DNA of 64,000 nucleotides from Streptomyces sp. NBC_01717 (GTDB lineage Bacteria; Actinomycetota; Actinomycetes; Streptomycetales; Streptomycetaceae): positions 6,660,001 to 6,724,000 of the forward strand of contig NZ_CP109178.1 in assembly GCF_036248255.1 (NCBI RefSeq). The letters are read 5' to 3'. This document shows positions 52,470-61,129 of this stretch, piece after piece. The stretch's first letter is position 1. The number at the start of each line of letters is the position of its first letter. The notes below the pieces were generated by a model that ran no database searches, was not told the origin of the DNA, and worked only from the letters and a program-made list of their open reading frames with translations. Position numbers and translations under genes: made by a program.

Positions 52470-53080
52470 TGGCGACAGCAACGACAGTAGAAACCGGGCA
52501 CGCGCACCCGTCGGTCAATCGACCGAACCTCACCAGCGTCGGAACCATCATCTGGTTGAGTTCCGAGCTGATGTTCTTCGCGGCCCTCTTCGCGATGTAC
52601 TTCACCCTCCGATCGGTGATGGGACCCGACCACTGGAAGGAAATGGCTTCCGCCCTGAACTTCCCGTTCTCGGCGACGAACACCACGATCCTGGTGCTCT
52701 CCTCCCTCACCTGCCAGCTCGGCGTCTTCGCCGCGGAGCGGGGCGATGTGAAGAAGCTCCGTGCCTGGTTCGTGATCACGTTCGTGATGGGTGCGATCTT
52801 CATCGGAGGCCAGGTCTTCGAGTACACCGAGCTGGTGAAGAAGGACGGCCTCTCGCTGTCCTCCGACCCGTACGGCTCGGTGTTCTACCTGACCACCGGC
52901 TTCCACGGTCTGCATGTGACAGGCGGTCTCATCGCCTTCCTGCTCGTACTGGGCAGGACATACGCGGCCAAGAGGTTCACCCATGAACAGGCGACCGCTG
53001 CCATCGTCGTGTCCTATTACTGGCACTTCGTCGATGTCGTGTGGATCGGCCTCTTCGCCACGATCTACATGATCAAGTAA
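52460..53080 (+). CDS. ctaE: cytochrome c oxidase subunit III
   Basis: A 206-residue subunit with five membrane helices; it stabilises the oxidase and lines the oxygen entry. The start region ([20 protein letters not shown]) and the closing [20 protein letters not shown] are typical. ATG 52460 is used by convention; there is no Shine-Dalgarno, and GTG 52469 ([17 protein letters not shown]) may be the real leaderless start. It heads the ctaE-qcrCAB operon, separated from ctaCDF by the transpeptidase and receiver genes. Confidence 0.96.
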   Translation: MSVVATATTVETGHAHPSVNRPNLTSVGTIIWLSSELMFFAALFAMYFTLRSVMGPDHWKEMASALNFPFSATNTTILVLSSLTCQLGVFAAERGDVKKLRAWFVITFVMGAIFIGGQVFEYTELVKKDGLSLSSDPYGSVFYLTTGFHGLHVTGGLIAFLLVLGRTYAAKRFTHEQATAAIVVSYYWHFVDVVWIGLFATIYMIK

Positions 53081-53142
53081 CCGGGCTCGAACCCGAACCA
53101 CATCCAGCATCGACGCAGAAGATCCTGACACCGGGGTAATCC

Positions 53143-53952
53143 GTGAAAAAGCTCTCCGCACGACGACGCCATCCGTTGGCGGCGGTCGTCGTACTACTCC
53201 TCGCGCTTGCGGCTACTGGGGGGCTGTACGCCGCGTTTGCGCCCGCGAGCAAGGCGCAGGCCGACGACACCGCCCAGTCCCTCGCCATCGATGAGGGCAA
53301 GAAGCTGTACTCCGTCGGTTGCGCCAGCTGCCACGGAGCCGGCGGTCAGGGCTCGTCCGACGGGCCGAGCCTGGTCGGCGTGGGCTCTGCCGCCGTCGAC
53401 TTCCAGGTCGGCACGGGCCGTATGCCGGCCCAGCAGCCGGGTGCCCAGGTACCGAAGAAGAAGGTCATCTACACCCAGGCCGAGATCGACCAGCTCGCGG
53501 CGTACGTCGCGTCGCTCGGCGCCGGCCCGATCGTGCCGACCGAGGACCAGGTCAGCCCTGACGGTGCGGACATCGCCAAGGGTGGCGACCTGTTCCGTAC
53601 CAACTGCGCGCAGTGCCACAACTTCACCGGCGAGGGCGGTGCCCTGACGAAGGGCAAGTACGCGCCCAGCCTTGAGGGCGTGGACCCGAAGCACATCTAC
53701 GAGGCCATGCAGACCGGCCCGCAGAGCATGCCGTCCTTCCCCGACTCGACGATGCCCGAGCAGCAGAAGCGGGACATCATCGCGTACGTCAAGACCGTGA
53801 ACAGCGCCGAGTCCGAGACCCCTGGTGGCCTCAAGCTGGGCGGGCTCGGTCCGGTCAGCGAGGGTCTGTTCGCCTGGATCTTCGGTCTGGGCGCACTCGT
53901 CGCAGTTGCCGTTTGGGTCGCGGCCCACACCGCTAAGGCCAAGAAGTCATGA
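53143..53952 (+). CDS. qcrC: diheme cytochrome c subunit of the bcc complex
   Basis: A 269-residue membrane-anchored diheme c-type cytochrome that replaces soluble cytochrome c in actinobacteria. The N-terminal signal/anchor (AAVVVLLLALAATGG) and a C-terminal helix (FAWIFGLGALVAVAVWVAA) flank two heme motifs: CASCH (C60, C63, H64) and CAQCH (C155, C158, H159). The start is GTG 53143. Its stop overlaps qcrA (ATGA at 53949-53952). Confidence 0.97.
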   Translation: MKKLSARRRHPLAAVVVLLLALAATGGLYAAFAPASKAQADDTAQSLAIDEGKKLYSVGCASCHGAGGQGSSDGPSLVGVGSAAVDFQVGTGRMPAQQPGAQVPKKKVIYTQAEIDQLAAYVASLGAGPIVPTEDQVSPDGADIAKGGDLFRTNCAQCHNFTGEGGALTKGKYAPSLEGVDPKHIYEAMQTGPQSMPSFPDSTMPEQQKRDIIAYVKTVNSAESETPGGLKLGGLGPVSEGLFAWIFGLGALVAVAVWVAAHTAKAKKS

Positions 53953-55004
53953 GTAGCCAAGAGAAGATTCCAGAAGAGAACCTGCCCGCTGAGCAGGAAG
54001 CCGCGCACGGCGCGGTAGAGGGCGCGGACGACCCGTTCGCCGACCCGGGGCTGCCGGCCCACCGGCCGCGCATCCAGGACATCGACGAACAGGCCGCGAA
54101 GCGCTCCGAGCGTACGGTCGCGTTCCTGTTCGTGCTGTCCATGCTGGCGACCATCGGCTTCATCGCCTCGTACGTCATCTTCCCGGTGGACAAGATCGTG
54201 TTCATCTGGCCGTTCGGCCATGTGAGCGCGCTCAACTTCTCCCTCGGGCTGACCCTGGGCGTGGCCCTCTTCGCGATCGGCGCGGGCGCCGTCCACTGGG
54301 CGCGCACCCTGATGTCCGACGAGGAGGTCGCCGACGACCGGCACGCCATCGAGGCGGAGCCCGAGGTCAAGGCGAAGGTCCTCGCCGACTTCGCGGCCGG
54401 TGCCGAGGAGTCCGCGTTCGGCCGGCGCAAGCTGATCCGCAACACCCTGTTCGGTGCGCTGGCCCTGGTGCCGCTCTCCGGCGTGATGCTGTTGCGCGAC
54501 CTCGGCCCGCTGCCGGAGAAGAAGCTCCGTCAGACGCTGTGGTCCAAGGGCAAGCAGCTCATCAACATGAACACGATGGAGCCGCTGCGTCCCGAGGACG
54601 TCGCCGTCGGTTCGCTGACCTTCGCCATGCCCGAGGGCCTGACGGAGGACGCTCACGACTTCCAGACGCAGATCGCCAAGGCTGCGCTGATGATCATCCG
54701 TATCCAGCCGGAGAACATCAAGGACAAGCGCGAGCGCGAGTGGGCCCACGAGGGCATCGTGGCCTTCTCGAAGATCTGCACCCACGTCGGCTGCCCGATC
54801 AGCCTGTACGAGCAGCAGACGCACCACGTGCTCTGCCCGTGCCACCAGTCCACCTTCGACCTCTCCGACGGCGCCCGCGTCATCTTCGGTCCGGCCGGTC
54901 ACTCCCTTCCGCAGCTGCGGATCGGTGTGAACAGCGAGGGCAACCTCGAGGCGCTCGGTGACTTCGAAGAGCCCGTCGGTCCTGCATTCTGGGAGCGCGG
55001 ATGA
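53949..55004 (+). CDS. qcrA: Rieske iron-sulfur subunit of the bcc complex
   Basis: A 351-residue subunit. A hydrophilic acidic N-terminus (to residue 55) is followed by three membrane helices (about 57-78, 95-115, 163-183), the actinobacterial form with extra helices. The C-terminal 2Fe-2S domain carries CTHVGC (C277, H279, C282) and CPCHQS (C296, C298, H299). It transfers electrons from menaquinol to QcrC. Both ends overlap neighbouring genes by ATGA. Confidence 0.97.
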   Translation: MSSQEKIPEENLPAEQEAAHGAVEGADDPFADPGLPAHRPRIQDIDEQAAKRSERTVAFLFVLSMLATIGFIASYVIFPVDKIVFIWPFGHVSALNFSLGLTLGVALFAIGAGAVHWARTLMSDEEVADDRHAIEAEPEVKAKVLADFAAGAEESAFGRRKLIRNTLFGALALVPLSGVMLLRDLGPLPEKKLRQTLWSKGKQLINMNTMEPLRPEDVAVGSLTFAMPEGLTEDAHDFQTQIAKAALMIIRIQPENIKDKREREWAHEGIVAFSKICTHVGCPISLYEQQTHHVLCPCHQSTFDLSDGARVIFGPAGHSLPQLRIGVNSEGNLEALGDFEEPVGPAFWERG

Positions 55005-56626
55005 GTACTGCGACCGACACGAAGCGCAAGGCGCCCGCCGGCGAGCGGGTGGCCGACTGGGCGGACGGCCGGCTCGGGATCTACTCCCTGGCCAAGGCCA
55101 ACATGCGCAAGATCTTCCCGGACCACTGGTCCTTCATGCTCGGTGAAGTCGCCCTCTACAGCTTCATCATCATCATCCTCACGGGTGTGTATCTGACGCT
55201 GTTCTTCCACCCGAGCATGAACGAGGTCGTGTATCACGGCTCGTACGAGCCGATGCAGGGCATCCGGATGTCCGAGGCCTACGCCTCGACGCTGGACATC
55301 AGCTTCGACATCCGCGGTGGTCTGCTGGTCCGCCAGATCCACCACTGGGCCGCGCTGATCTTCCTCGCCGCCATGTTCGTGCACATGATGCGCGTCTTCT
55401 TCACGGGTGCCTTCCGCAAGCCGCGTGAGATCAACTGGCTGTTCGGCTTCCTGCTGTTCGTGCTGGGTATGTTCACCGGCTTCACCGGCTACTCGCTCCC
55501 GGACGACCTGCTCTCCGGTACGGGTGTCCGCTTCACCCAGGGCGCGATCCTGGCCACGCCGATCGTCGGCACGTACATCTCGATGTTCCTGTTCGGCGGA
55601 GAGTTCCCCGGCGGCGACTTCGTCGCCCGGTTCTACTCGATCCACATCCTGCTGCTGCCGGGCATCATGCTCGGTCTCGTGGTCGGCCACCTGATCCTGG
55701 TCTTCTTCCACAAGCACACGCAGTTCGCGGGTCCCGGCCGCACGAACAAGAACGTCGTCGGTATGCCGCTGCTGCCGATCTACATGGCGAAGGCCGGAGG
55801 CTTCTTCTTCCTGGTCTTCGGTGTCATCGCGGTCATCGCGGCGATCGCCTCGATCAACCCGATCTGGGCCATCGGTCCGTACCGTCCGGACCAGGTGTCC
55901 ACCGGCGCCCAGCCCGACTGGTACATGGGCTTCGCCGAGGGTCTGATCCGCGTGATGCCGGGATGGGAGATCAACCTGTGGGGTCACACGCTCGTCCTGG
56001 GTGTGTTCATCCCGCTGATGGCCTTCGGCCTGGTGCTGGCCGTGATCGCGGTCTACCCGTTCATCGAGTCCTGGGTCACCGGGGACAAGCGCGAGCACCA
56101 CATCCTGGACCGCCCGCGCAACGCCCCGACCCGGACGGCGTTCGGCGTCGCCTGGATCACGGAGTACATCGTCGTCTTCATCGGCGGCGGTAACGACCTC
56201 TGGGCCACGCACTTCGATCTCTCGCTGAACTCCATCTCGTGGTTCGTCCGGATCTTCATCTTCGTGGGCCCGGTCCTGGCGTTCCTCGTCACGAAGCGGA
56301 TCTGCCTCGGCCTTCAGCGCCGCGACAGGGAGAAGGTGCTGCACGGACGCGAGTCCGGCATCATCAAGCGCCTGCCGCACGGTGAGTTCGTCGAGATCCA
56401 CGAGCCGCTCAACCCCGCGCAGCTGCACACGCTCACCGCGCACGAGCAGTACAAGCCGGTCGAGATCGGTCCGACGGTCGACGAGAACGGTGTCGAGCGC
56501 AAGGTGCCCGCGATGCAGAGGCTGCGGGCCAAGCTCAGCAAGGGTTACTTCGGCGAGCACAACCAGATCGAAAAGCCCACTGCCGAGGAGTACAAGGAGA
56601 TCACCAGCGGCCACGGCCACCACTGA
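55001..56626 (+). CDS. qcrB: cytochrome b subunit of the bcc complex
   Basis: A 541-residue membrane subunit with two b hemes and the quinone sites. QIHHWAALIFLAAMFVHMMR and FYSIHILLLPGIMLGLVVGH hold the heme-ligand histidines. The Qo motif PDWY is present (STGAQPDWYMGFAEG). A long hydrophilic C-terminal extension (after about 425) is typical of actinobacteria, where it contacts the oxidase in the III-IV supercomplex. The ATG overlaps the qcrA TGA. It is the last gene of the operon. Confidence 0.97.
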   Translation: MSTATDTKRKAPAGERVADWADGRLGIYSLAKANMRKIFPDHWSFMLGEVALYSFIIIILTGVYLTLFFHPSMNEVVYHGSYEPMQGIRMSEAYASTLDISFDIRGGLLVRQIHHWAALIFLAAMFVHMMRVFFTGAFRKPREINWLFGFLLFVLGMFTGFTGYSLPDDLLSGTGVRFTQGAILATPIVGTYISMFLFGGEFPGGDFVARFYSIHILLLPGIMLGLVVGHLILVFFHKHTQFAGPGRTNKNVVGMPLLPIYMAKAGGFFFLVFGVIAVIAAIASINPIWAIGPYRPDQVSTGAQPDWYMGFAEGLIRVMPGWEINLWGHTLVLGVFIPLMAFGLVLAVIAVYPFIESWVTGDKREHHILDRPRNAPTRTAFGVAWITEYIVVFIGGGNDLWATHFDLSLNSISWFVRIFIFVGPVLAFLVTKRICLGLQRRDREKVLHGRESGIIKRLPHGEFVEIHEPLNPAQLHTLTAHEQYKPVEIGPTVDENGVERKVPAMQRLRAKLSKGYFGEHNQIEKPTAEEYKEITSGHGHH

Positions 56627-56651
56627 TCGCCTCAACTGATCGCCACAGCGG

Positions 56652-56683
56652 GAGCCCCGTCCATTCGATGGACGGGGCTCTTT
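56652..56683 (+). terminator. qcr operon terminator
   Basis: A 13-bp perfect stem GAGCCCCGTCCAT (56652-56664) with 56668-56680, loop TCG, followed by TTTG. Confidence 0.88.
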
Positions 56684-56749
56684 GCTGTCCCGGGCGCTCG
56701 ATAGGGTGGGGTCCATACCTTTTCGGCTGTGGACCCCCAGGAGCGGACC

Positions 56750-57814
56750 ATGAACGTTGTGACCCCGGTCGGCGGCGACAGCGTGGCGGCTCGTTCCTGG
56801 CCCGGCGTACTGAACGCCCTGCTGCGCGGCCAGGACCTGACCGCCGACGACACCGCGTGGGCGATGGACAACATCATGAGCGGCGAGGCGACCGACGTGC
56901 AGATCGCCGGTTTCGCCGTCGCCCTGCGCGCCAAGGGCGAGACCGTCGACGAGGTCACCGGACTCGTCCGCGCCATGTACGAGCACGCCACCACGATCCA
57001 GGTGCCTGGCCGCACGGTCGACATCGTCGGAACCGGCGGCGACCTCGCCAAGACGGTCAACATCTCCACGATGTCCGCGATCGTCGTCGCGGGCACCGGA
57101 GCCAAGGTCGTCAAGCACGGCAACCGCGCCTCCTCCTCGGCCAGCGGCGCCTCCGACGTCCTGGAGAAGCTCGGCGTCAATCTGGAGCTGGCCCCGCAGC
57201 GCGTCGTCGAGGTGGCGGAGGAGGCAGGCATCACCTTCTGCTTCGCGGTGAAGTTCCACCCCGCCCTGCGGTACGCGGCACGGGCCCGCAAGGAGCTCGG
57301 CGCGCAGACCACGTTCAACATCCTCGGTCCGCTCACCAACCCCGCCCAGGTGCGCTCCCAGGCCATCGGTGTCGCCGATCTGAAGATGGCCCCCATCGTC
57401 GCGGGCGTGCTCGCGGCGCGCGGCAACTCGGCGCTGGTCTTCCGCGGCGACGACGGTCTGGACGAGCTGACGACCACGGCGACCTCCCGGATCTGGGTGG
57501 TCCGGGACGGCGAGGTGCGCGAGGAGGCCTTCGACCCGCGCGACGTCGGCCTCCAGCTGGTCCCCGTCGAGGCGCTGCGCGGCGCCGACGCCTCGTACAA
57601 CGCCGATGTGGCCCGCCGGCTGCTGGCCGGTGAGACCGGTCCGGTGCGCGAAGCGGTGCTGCTCAACTCGGCGGCGGCGCTGGTGGCGCTGGACCCGGGT
57701 GAGGGCACTCTGAACGAGCAGCTGGCCGCCGGGATCGCCAAGGCCGCCGAGTCCATCGACTCGGGTGCGGCCCGGGCGGCGCTGGAGCGCTGGGTGACGG
57801 TCAGCAACGCCTGA
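56750..57814 (+). CDS. trpD: anthranilate phosphoribosyltransferase
   Basis: Second step of tryptophan synthesis, attaching PRPP-derived ribose phosphate to anthranilate. It has 354 residues. The diphosphate-binding [40 protein letters not shown] and [12 protein letters not shown] are family signatures. The start is ATG 56750 behind AGGAGCGGACC; a GTG at 56729 has no such site. It stands alone, not in a trp operon, as is usual in Streptomyces. Confidence 0.96.
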   Translation: MNVVTPVGGDSVAARSWPGVLNALLRGQDLTADDTAWAMDNIMSGEATDVQIAGFAVALRAKGETVDEVTGLVRAMYEHATTIQVPGRTVDIVGTGGDLAKTVNISTMSAIVVAGTGAKVVKHGNRASSSASGASDVLEKLGVNLELAPQRVVEVAEEAGITFCFAVKFHPALRYAARARKELGAQTTFNILGPLTNPAQVRSQAIGVADLKMAPIVAGVLAARGNSALVFRGDDGLDELTTTATSRIWVVRDGEVREEAFDPRDVGLQLVPVEALRGADASYNADVARRLLAGETGPVREAVLLNSAAALVALDPGEGTLNEQLAAGIAKAAESIDSGAARAALERWVTVSNA

Positions 57815-57836
57815 CCGAACGGGAAATGCCGACCGG

Positions 57837-57863
57837 GGCGCAGTCCAGATCTTGGACTGCGCC
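57837..57863 (+). terminator. trpD terminator hairpin
   Basis: An 11-bp perfect stem GGCGCAGTCCA (57837-57847) with 57853-57863, 22 bp past the trpD stop. Confidence 0.75.
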
Positions 57864-57899
57864 TTGCGCGTCGACCCACGTATGGCAAGATGCTGGGCA

Positions 57900-58018
57900 G
57901 GTCATGAGTGACAGCGACTACGGCCCCGGCCCGCTGTCCGGCAACCCTCCGTCCGTGGCGGGGTGCCCCGGGTGAAGACCAGGCCGTAGGCAGCGAGGTC
58001 TGCGGCAAGCGCGGACCC
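57900..58018 (+). promoter_or_regulatory. SAM-IV riboswitch
   Basis: The core matches the actinobacterial SAM-IV consensus as I recall it. P1 is formed by GGTC (57900-57903) and GACC (57977-57980). The conserved joining region is GTCATGAGTG, then CCGGCAACCCTCC, then GGGGTGCCCCGGGTGAAGAC. A 3' domain with AAGCGCGGACCCC can form the pseudoknot stem. It binds S-adenosylmethionine and normally represses downstream sulfur-metabolism genes. The class V aminotransferase begins 176 bp downstream, with a six-codon frame in between. Confidence 0.85.
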
Positions 58019-58072
58019 CTCGACATCTGTGAATGTCACATCCCTGGGGTCCTGGTCCTCAAGGAGCCTCTT

Positions 58073-58093
58073 GTGAGCAAGCGAATGCGATAG
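58073..58093 (+). CDS. six-codon leader frame after the riboswitch
   Basis: GTG AGC AAG CGA ATG CGA TAG encodes VSKRMR. It is preceded at ideal distance by AAGGAG (58061-58066), a better Shine-Dalgarno than that of many genes here. It lies between the SAM-IV aptamer and the main start. A role in coupling riboswitch folding to translation is possible but unproven. Confidence 0.45.
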   Translation: MSKRMR

Positions 58094-58194
58094 GGCCCGG
58101 TCCGGCCCCTCTCCGCAACCCCCTTTTTCTTCCTCCTGCGCTGCCGCGTACCCGCCGGCGCAGTGAATTCGCCTGCCTCTTACGGGAGTTCGCC

Positions 58195-59571
58195 ATGTCT
58201 GTCGTCACCGCTGCCGCCGACCGTTCCATTTGTTCCCCGCTGCCTGTTCTGGGCAAGGATGTAACTGTTCCGCTCGTTACCGGCGGAGAAGTCACCTATG
58301 CCGCCCTGGACTACGCGGCCAGTGCCCCGGCCCTGCAGCGGGTGTGGGACGACGTCGCCGCGTACGCCCCGTACTACGGCAGCGTCCACCGCGGCGCCGG
58401 CTACCTCTCGCAGCTCTCCACGGACCTCTTCGAGAACAGCCGCAAGGCGGTCGCGGAGTTCCTCGGCTGCCGCGCCGGGGACCAGGTGATCTTCACCCGG
58501 TCGACGACGGACTCGCTGAACCTGCTGGCCGGGGCGGTCCCCGCCGACTGTCAGGTCTTCGTGTACGAGACCGAGCACCATGCCTCGCTGCTGCCCTGGC
58601 GCGACGCCCGTGTCACCTACCTCAATGCTCCCCGCACCCCGGCCCAGGCCATCGAGACGCTGGAGCGGGCGCTCGCCGGCCGTGACCCGTACGGCCCCGC
58701 GCTGGTCTGCGTCACCGGCGCCTCGAACGTCACCGGTGAGCTGTGGCCGGTGAAGGAGCTGGCCGCCGCCGCCCACGCCCACGGCGCCCGGATCGTGCTG
58801 GACGCCGCACAGCTCGCGCCGCACCACCCGGTCGACATCGACGAGCTCGACGTCGACTGGGTCGCCTTCTCCGGACACAAGCTGTACGCGCCGTTCGGCT
58901 CCGGTGTCCTCGCGGGCCGCGCCGACTGGCTGCAGGACGCCGAGCCGTACCTGGCCGGTGGCGGCGCCTCCCGGAAGGTCGCCCGGCGCACCGACGGCGG
59001 TGTGGACGTGGAGTGGCACTCCACCGCCGCCCGGCACGAGGCCGGTTCGCCCAACGTCATCGGTGTCTACTCCATCGCCTCCGCCTGCAAGGCGCTCACC
59101 GAGGCCGGCTTCGACCGCCTCGTCGCCCGCGAGCAGCAGCTCGTCACCCGGGTCCGCGAAGGCCTTGCCGAGGTCCCTCAGGTCAAGGTGCTGTCGCTGT
59201 TCGGCGACGACGCCCCGCGGGTCGGCGTCATCTCCTTCGTGGTGGAGGGCTGGAACAGCTCGCACTTCGCGGCGGCGCTCTCCGCCGAGTACGGCATCGG
59301 GGTACGCGACGGACTGTTCTGCGCCCACCCGCTGGTGCGCACCCTGCTGGGCAGCGACCCGCAGGACCCGGGCGAGTGCGGTGCGCCGGAGGCCGAGCCG
59401 GGCGAGCGCTCGCTGAACGCGATCCGGGTCAGCTTCGGCGCCGGTACGCCGGACGAGCACATCGAGCGGTTCGTCCGCGCGGTCAAGGAGCTGGTGAGCG
59501 AGGGTGCCCAGTGGAAGTACCGCACCGAGGACGGCCGCTGCGTCCCGGACCGGGGCACGGCTCAGGTCTGA
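58195..59571 (+). CDS. class V aminotransferase / SufS-like PLP enzyme under SAM-IV control
   Basis: A 458-residue PLP enzyme of the aminotransferase class V family, resembling SufS/CsdA-type cysteine desulfurases. The PLP lysine is K229 (AFSGHKLYAPFG), with VIFTRSTTDSLNLLAG, ETEHHASLLPW and VLDAAQLAPHHPVDI as cofactor-binding blocks. Near the C-terminus it has GIGVRDGLFCAHPLVR, so a cysteine sits near the position of a catalytic one, though the loop differs from SufS. Control by a SAM riboswitch indicates a role in sulfur or methionine metabolism. GGGAG precedes ATG 58195. Confidence 0.9.
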   Translation: MSVVTAAADRSICSPLPVLGKDVTVPLVTGGEVTYAALDYAASAPALQRVWDDVAAYAPYYGSVHRGAGYLSQLSTDLFENSRKAVAEFLGCRAGDQVIFTRSTTDSLNLLAGAVPADCQVFVYETEHHASLLPWRDARVTYLNAPRTPAQAIETLERALAGRDPYGPALVCVTGASNVTGELWPVKELAAAAHAHGARIVLDAAQLAPHHPVDIDELDVDWVAFSGHKLYAPFGSGVLAGRADWLQDAEPYLAGGGASRKVARRTDGGVDVEWHSTAARHEAGSPNVIGVYSIASACKALTEAGFDRLVAREQQLVTRVREGLAEVPQVKVLSLFGDDAPRVGVISFVVEGWNSSHFAAALSAEYGIGVRDGLFCAHPLVRTLLGSDPQDPGECGAPEAEPGERSLNAIRVSFGAGTPDEHIERFVRAVKELVSEGAQWKYRTEDGRCVPDRGTAQV

Positions 59572-59587
59572 CCGGCCGGGCACCGAG

Positions 59588-59645
59588 GCCGTAATACTTC
59601 GGCCGGGGACGGGCAGCTGCCCGTCCCCGGCCGAAGTATTACGGC
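59588..59645. terminator. perfect 58-bp palindrome between convergent genes
   Basis: Two 29-nt arms (59588-59616 and 59617-59645) are exactly complementary with no spacer, centred on GGGCAG|CTGCCC. It lies between the aminotransferase stop and the stop of the RAM-domain gene. It is presumably a bidirectional terminator, since both transcripts would form the same hairpin. Confidence 0.88.
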
Positions 59646-59659
59646 GTGATGTGGCGTAC

Positions 59660-59941
59660 CTACGCGTCGAGACCGATGGCGAAGGCGGCTTCCAGGTCGT
59701 GCTGCGAGTACGTACGGAACGCGACATGCGTGTCGGTGCCCTCGACGCCCGGGATCTTGCTGATCCGGCCGGGGATGACGTCCGCCAGATCGTCGTGCTT
59801 GGCCACCCGGACCATGGCGATCAGGTCGTACGTGCCGGTGACCGAGAAGACCTCGCTGACGCTGTCCAGCGCCGCGATGGACTCGGCGATCTCGGGAATC
59901 CGGTCCACGCTGGTTTTGATGAGCACGATCGCGGTGATCAC
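59660..59941 (-). CDS. stand-alone Lrp/AsnC RAM-domain protein
   Basis: A 93-residue protein consisting only of the ligand-binding RAM domain (MITAIVLIKTSVDRIPEIAE ... FSVTGTYDLIAMVRVAKHDD ... GVEGTDTHVAFRTYS) with no helix-turn-helix. Such stand-alone RAM proteins bind amino acids and form oligomers; some modulate full-length Lrp proteins or enzymes. The start is GTG 59941, overlapping the rhomboid TGA as GTGA (59938-59941), so the two genes are translationally coupled. Confidence 0.92.
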   Translation of the reverse strand: MITAIVLIKTSVDRIPEIAESIAALDSVSEVFSVTGTYDLIAMVRVAKHDDLADVIPGRISKIPGVEGTDTHVAFRTYSQHDLEAAFAIGLDA

Positions 59942-60687
59942 GGCTGGCTTTCTCCCTCGGTGGCCGTGGCTGGAGTCTTCACTCTAGCCCCACGGCGGTA
60001 GCGCCCCCAGGCGTAGAGGAAGCCGGTGGCGAAGCCGACCACATGGGCGAGATAGGCCACCCCCGGTCCGCTGCCCGCACCCTGCGCCGCCATCCACTGC
60101 AGGACGAACCAGAAGATCAGCACGATCCAGGCGGGAAAGCGCAGTGGCAGGAAGAGCAGGAACGGGAAGAGGCTGGTGACCCGGGCCCGGGGGAACAGGT
60201 ACAGGAACGCCCCGAGCACCGCGGAGATCGCCCCCGAGGCGCCGACGAGGGTCTGGTCGGAGCTGGCGTGCGCCGCCGCGTACGCCAGCAGGGCGAGATA
60301 GCCGCAGCCGAGATAGAAGAAGGCGAACTCGGCACGGCCCATCCGCTCCTCGGCCATCGCCCCGAAGACGTACAGGAAGAGCATGTTGCCGAGCAGATGC
60401 AGCCAGCTGCCGTGCACGAAGAGTGCGGTCAGCGGGGTGAGCAGGGCGTGTGCCGAGCCGCCCCACAGCTCGGCGGGGATCACCCCCCAGCGTTCGAAGT
60501 ACCCGGCCTGTGCGGCGAGCAGGGTGTCGGCGGTGCCGTACGTGGGGTTGAACCCGGAGAGCGGGCTGATCAGGAAGATGGCACAGCACAGGCCGATGAG
60601 GGCATACGTCACCGGGGCACCGCCCGCGGTGGCGGCGCGCAGGAGCCTGCCGGTCGGTCCGCCCGTCACAGCACGCCGTTCGATCAT
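59938..60687 (-). CDS. rhomboid-family intramembrane serine protease
   Basis: A 249-residue protein with about six membrane helices. The catalytic dyad is visible: S151 in LVGASGAISAVLG and H215 in LAHVVGFATGF. LHLLGNMLFLYVFG (about 97-110) provides the oxyanion-hole asparagine region, and WLH precedes it. The fold is that of active GlpG/AarA-type rhomboids; substrates are unknown. The start is ATG 60687 (MIERRAVTGG), with a weak Shine-Dalgarno; an ATG four codons upstream is possible. It is coupled to the downstream RAM-domain gene. Confidence 0.92.
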   Translation of the reverse strand: MIERRAVTGGPTGRLLRAATAGGAPVTYALIGLCCAIFLISPLSGFNPTYGTADTLLAAQAGYFERWGVIPAELWGGSAHALLTPLTALFVHGSWLHLLGNMLFLYVFGAMAEERMGRAEFAFFYLGCGYLALLAYAAAHASSDQTLVGASGAISAVLGAFLYLFPRARVTSLFPFLLFLPLRFPAWIVLIFWFVLQWMAAQGAGSGPGVAYLAHVVGFATGFLYAWGRYRRGARVKTPATATEGESQP

Positions 60688-60850
60688 GAACAGAGCATGA
60701 CGCAAGGTAATGGAACGGGGCAGACCGCCTCGCCGTGCCGATGGGTATGCACAAGGCCGTAGGGTTACAGCAGGACATCCGCAGTTCGACGGCGCACCGC
60801 GAGATCCTGGGCAGGCAGCAGCACGACGCTCGACGAAAGAGGACGCAACG

Positions 60851-61093
60851 ATGACGACGGTTCCCCAGCCGACCGACGGGACCCGCTGGCGCTGCACGCT
60901 CTGCGGGAATCTCACGCGCTTCGACGTGACGCGTTCGTCCAAGGTTGTCGAATACGTGCATCTCGACCTCGCAGGAGAAGCGACCGTCGAAGAGCGCGAG
61001 GTGGTCAGTGAGACCATCGAGTCGGTCCGGTGTCGTTGGTGCAACGCGGTGGACCAGATCGAACTAGTCGACAGGCCGGGTGCCGACTCCTGA
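60851..61093 (+). CDS. small zinc-ribbon protein
   Basis: An 80-residue protein with two CxxC pairs, CTLC (near residue 15) and CRWC (near residue 60), forming a likely zinc ribbon around FDVTRSSKVVEYVHLDLAGE. The start is ATG 60851 behind GAGGAC. It is conserved in Streptomyces next to the rhomboid and NYN genes, but its role is unknown. The NYN gene begins 36 bp after its stop on the same strand. Confidence 0.88.
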   Translation: MTTVPQPTDGTRWRCTLCGNLTRFDVTRSSKVVEYVHLDLAGEATVEEREVVSETIESVRCRWCNAVDQIELVDRPGADS

Positions 61094-61129
61094 CGGGGCC
61101 GTGCGGACAGACATTTGGGGTGACGGATC

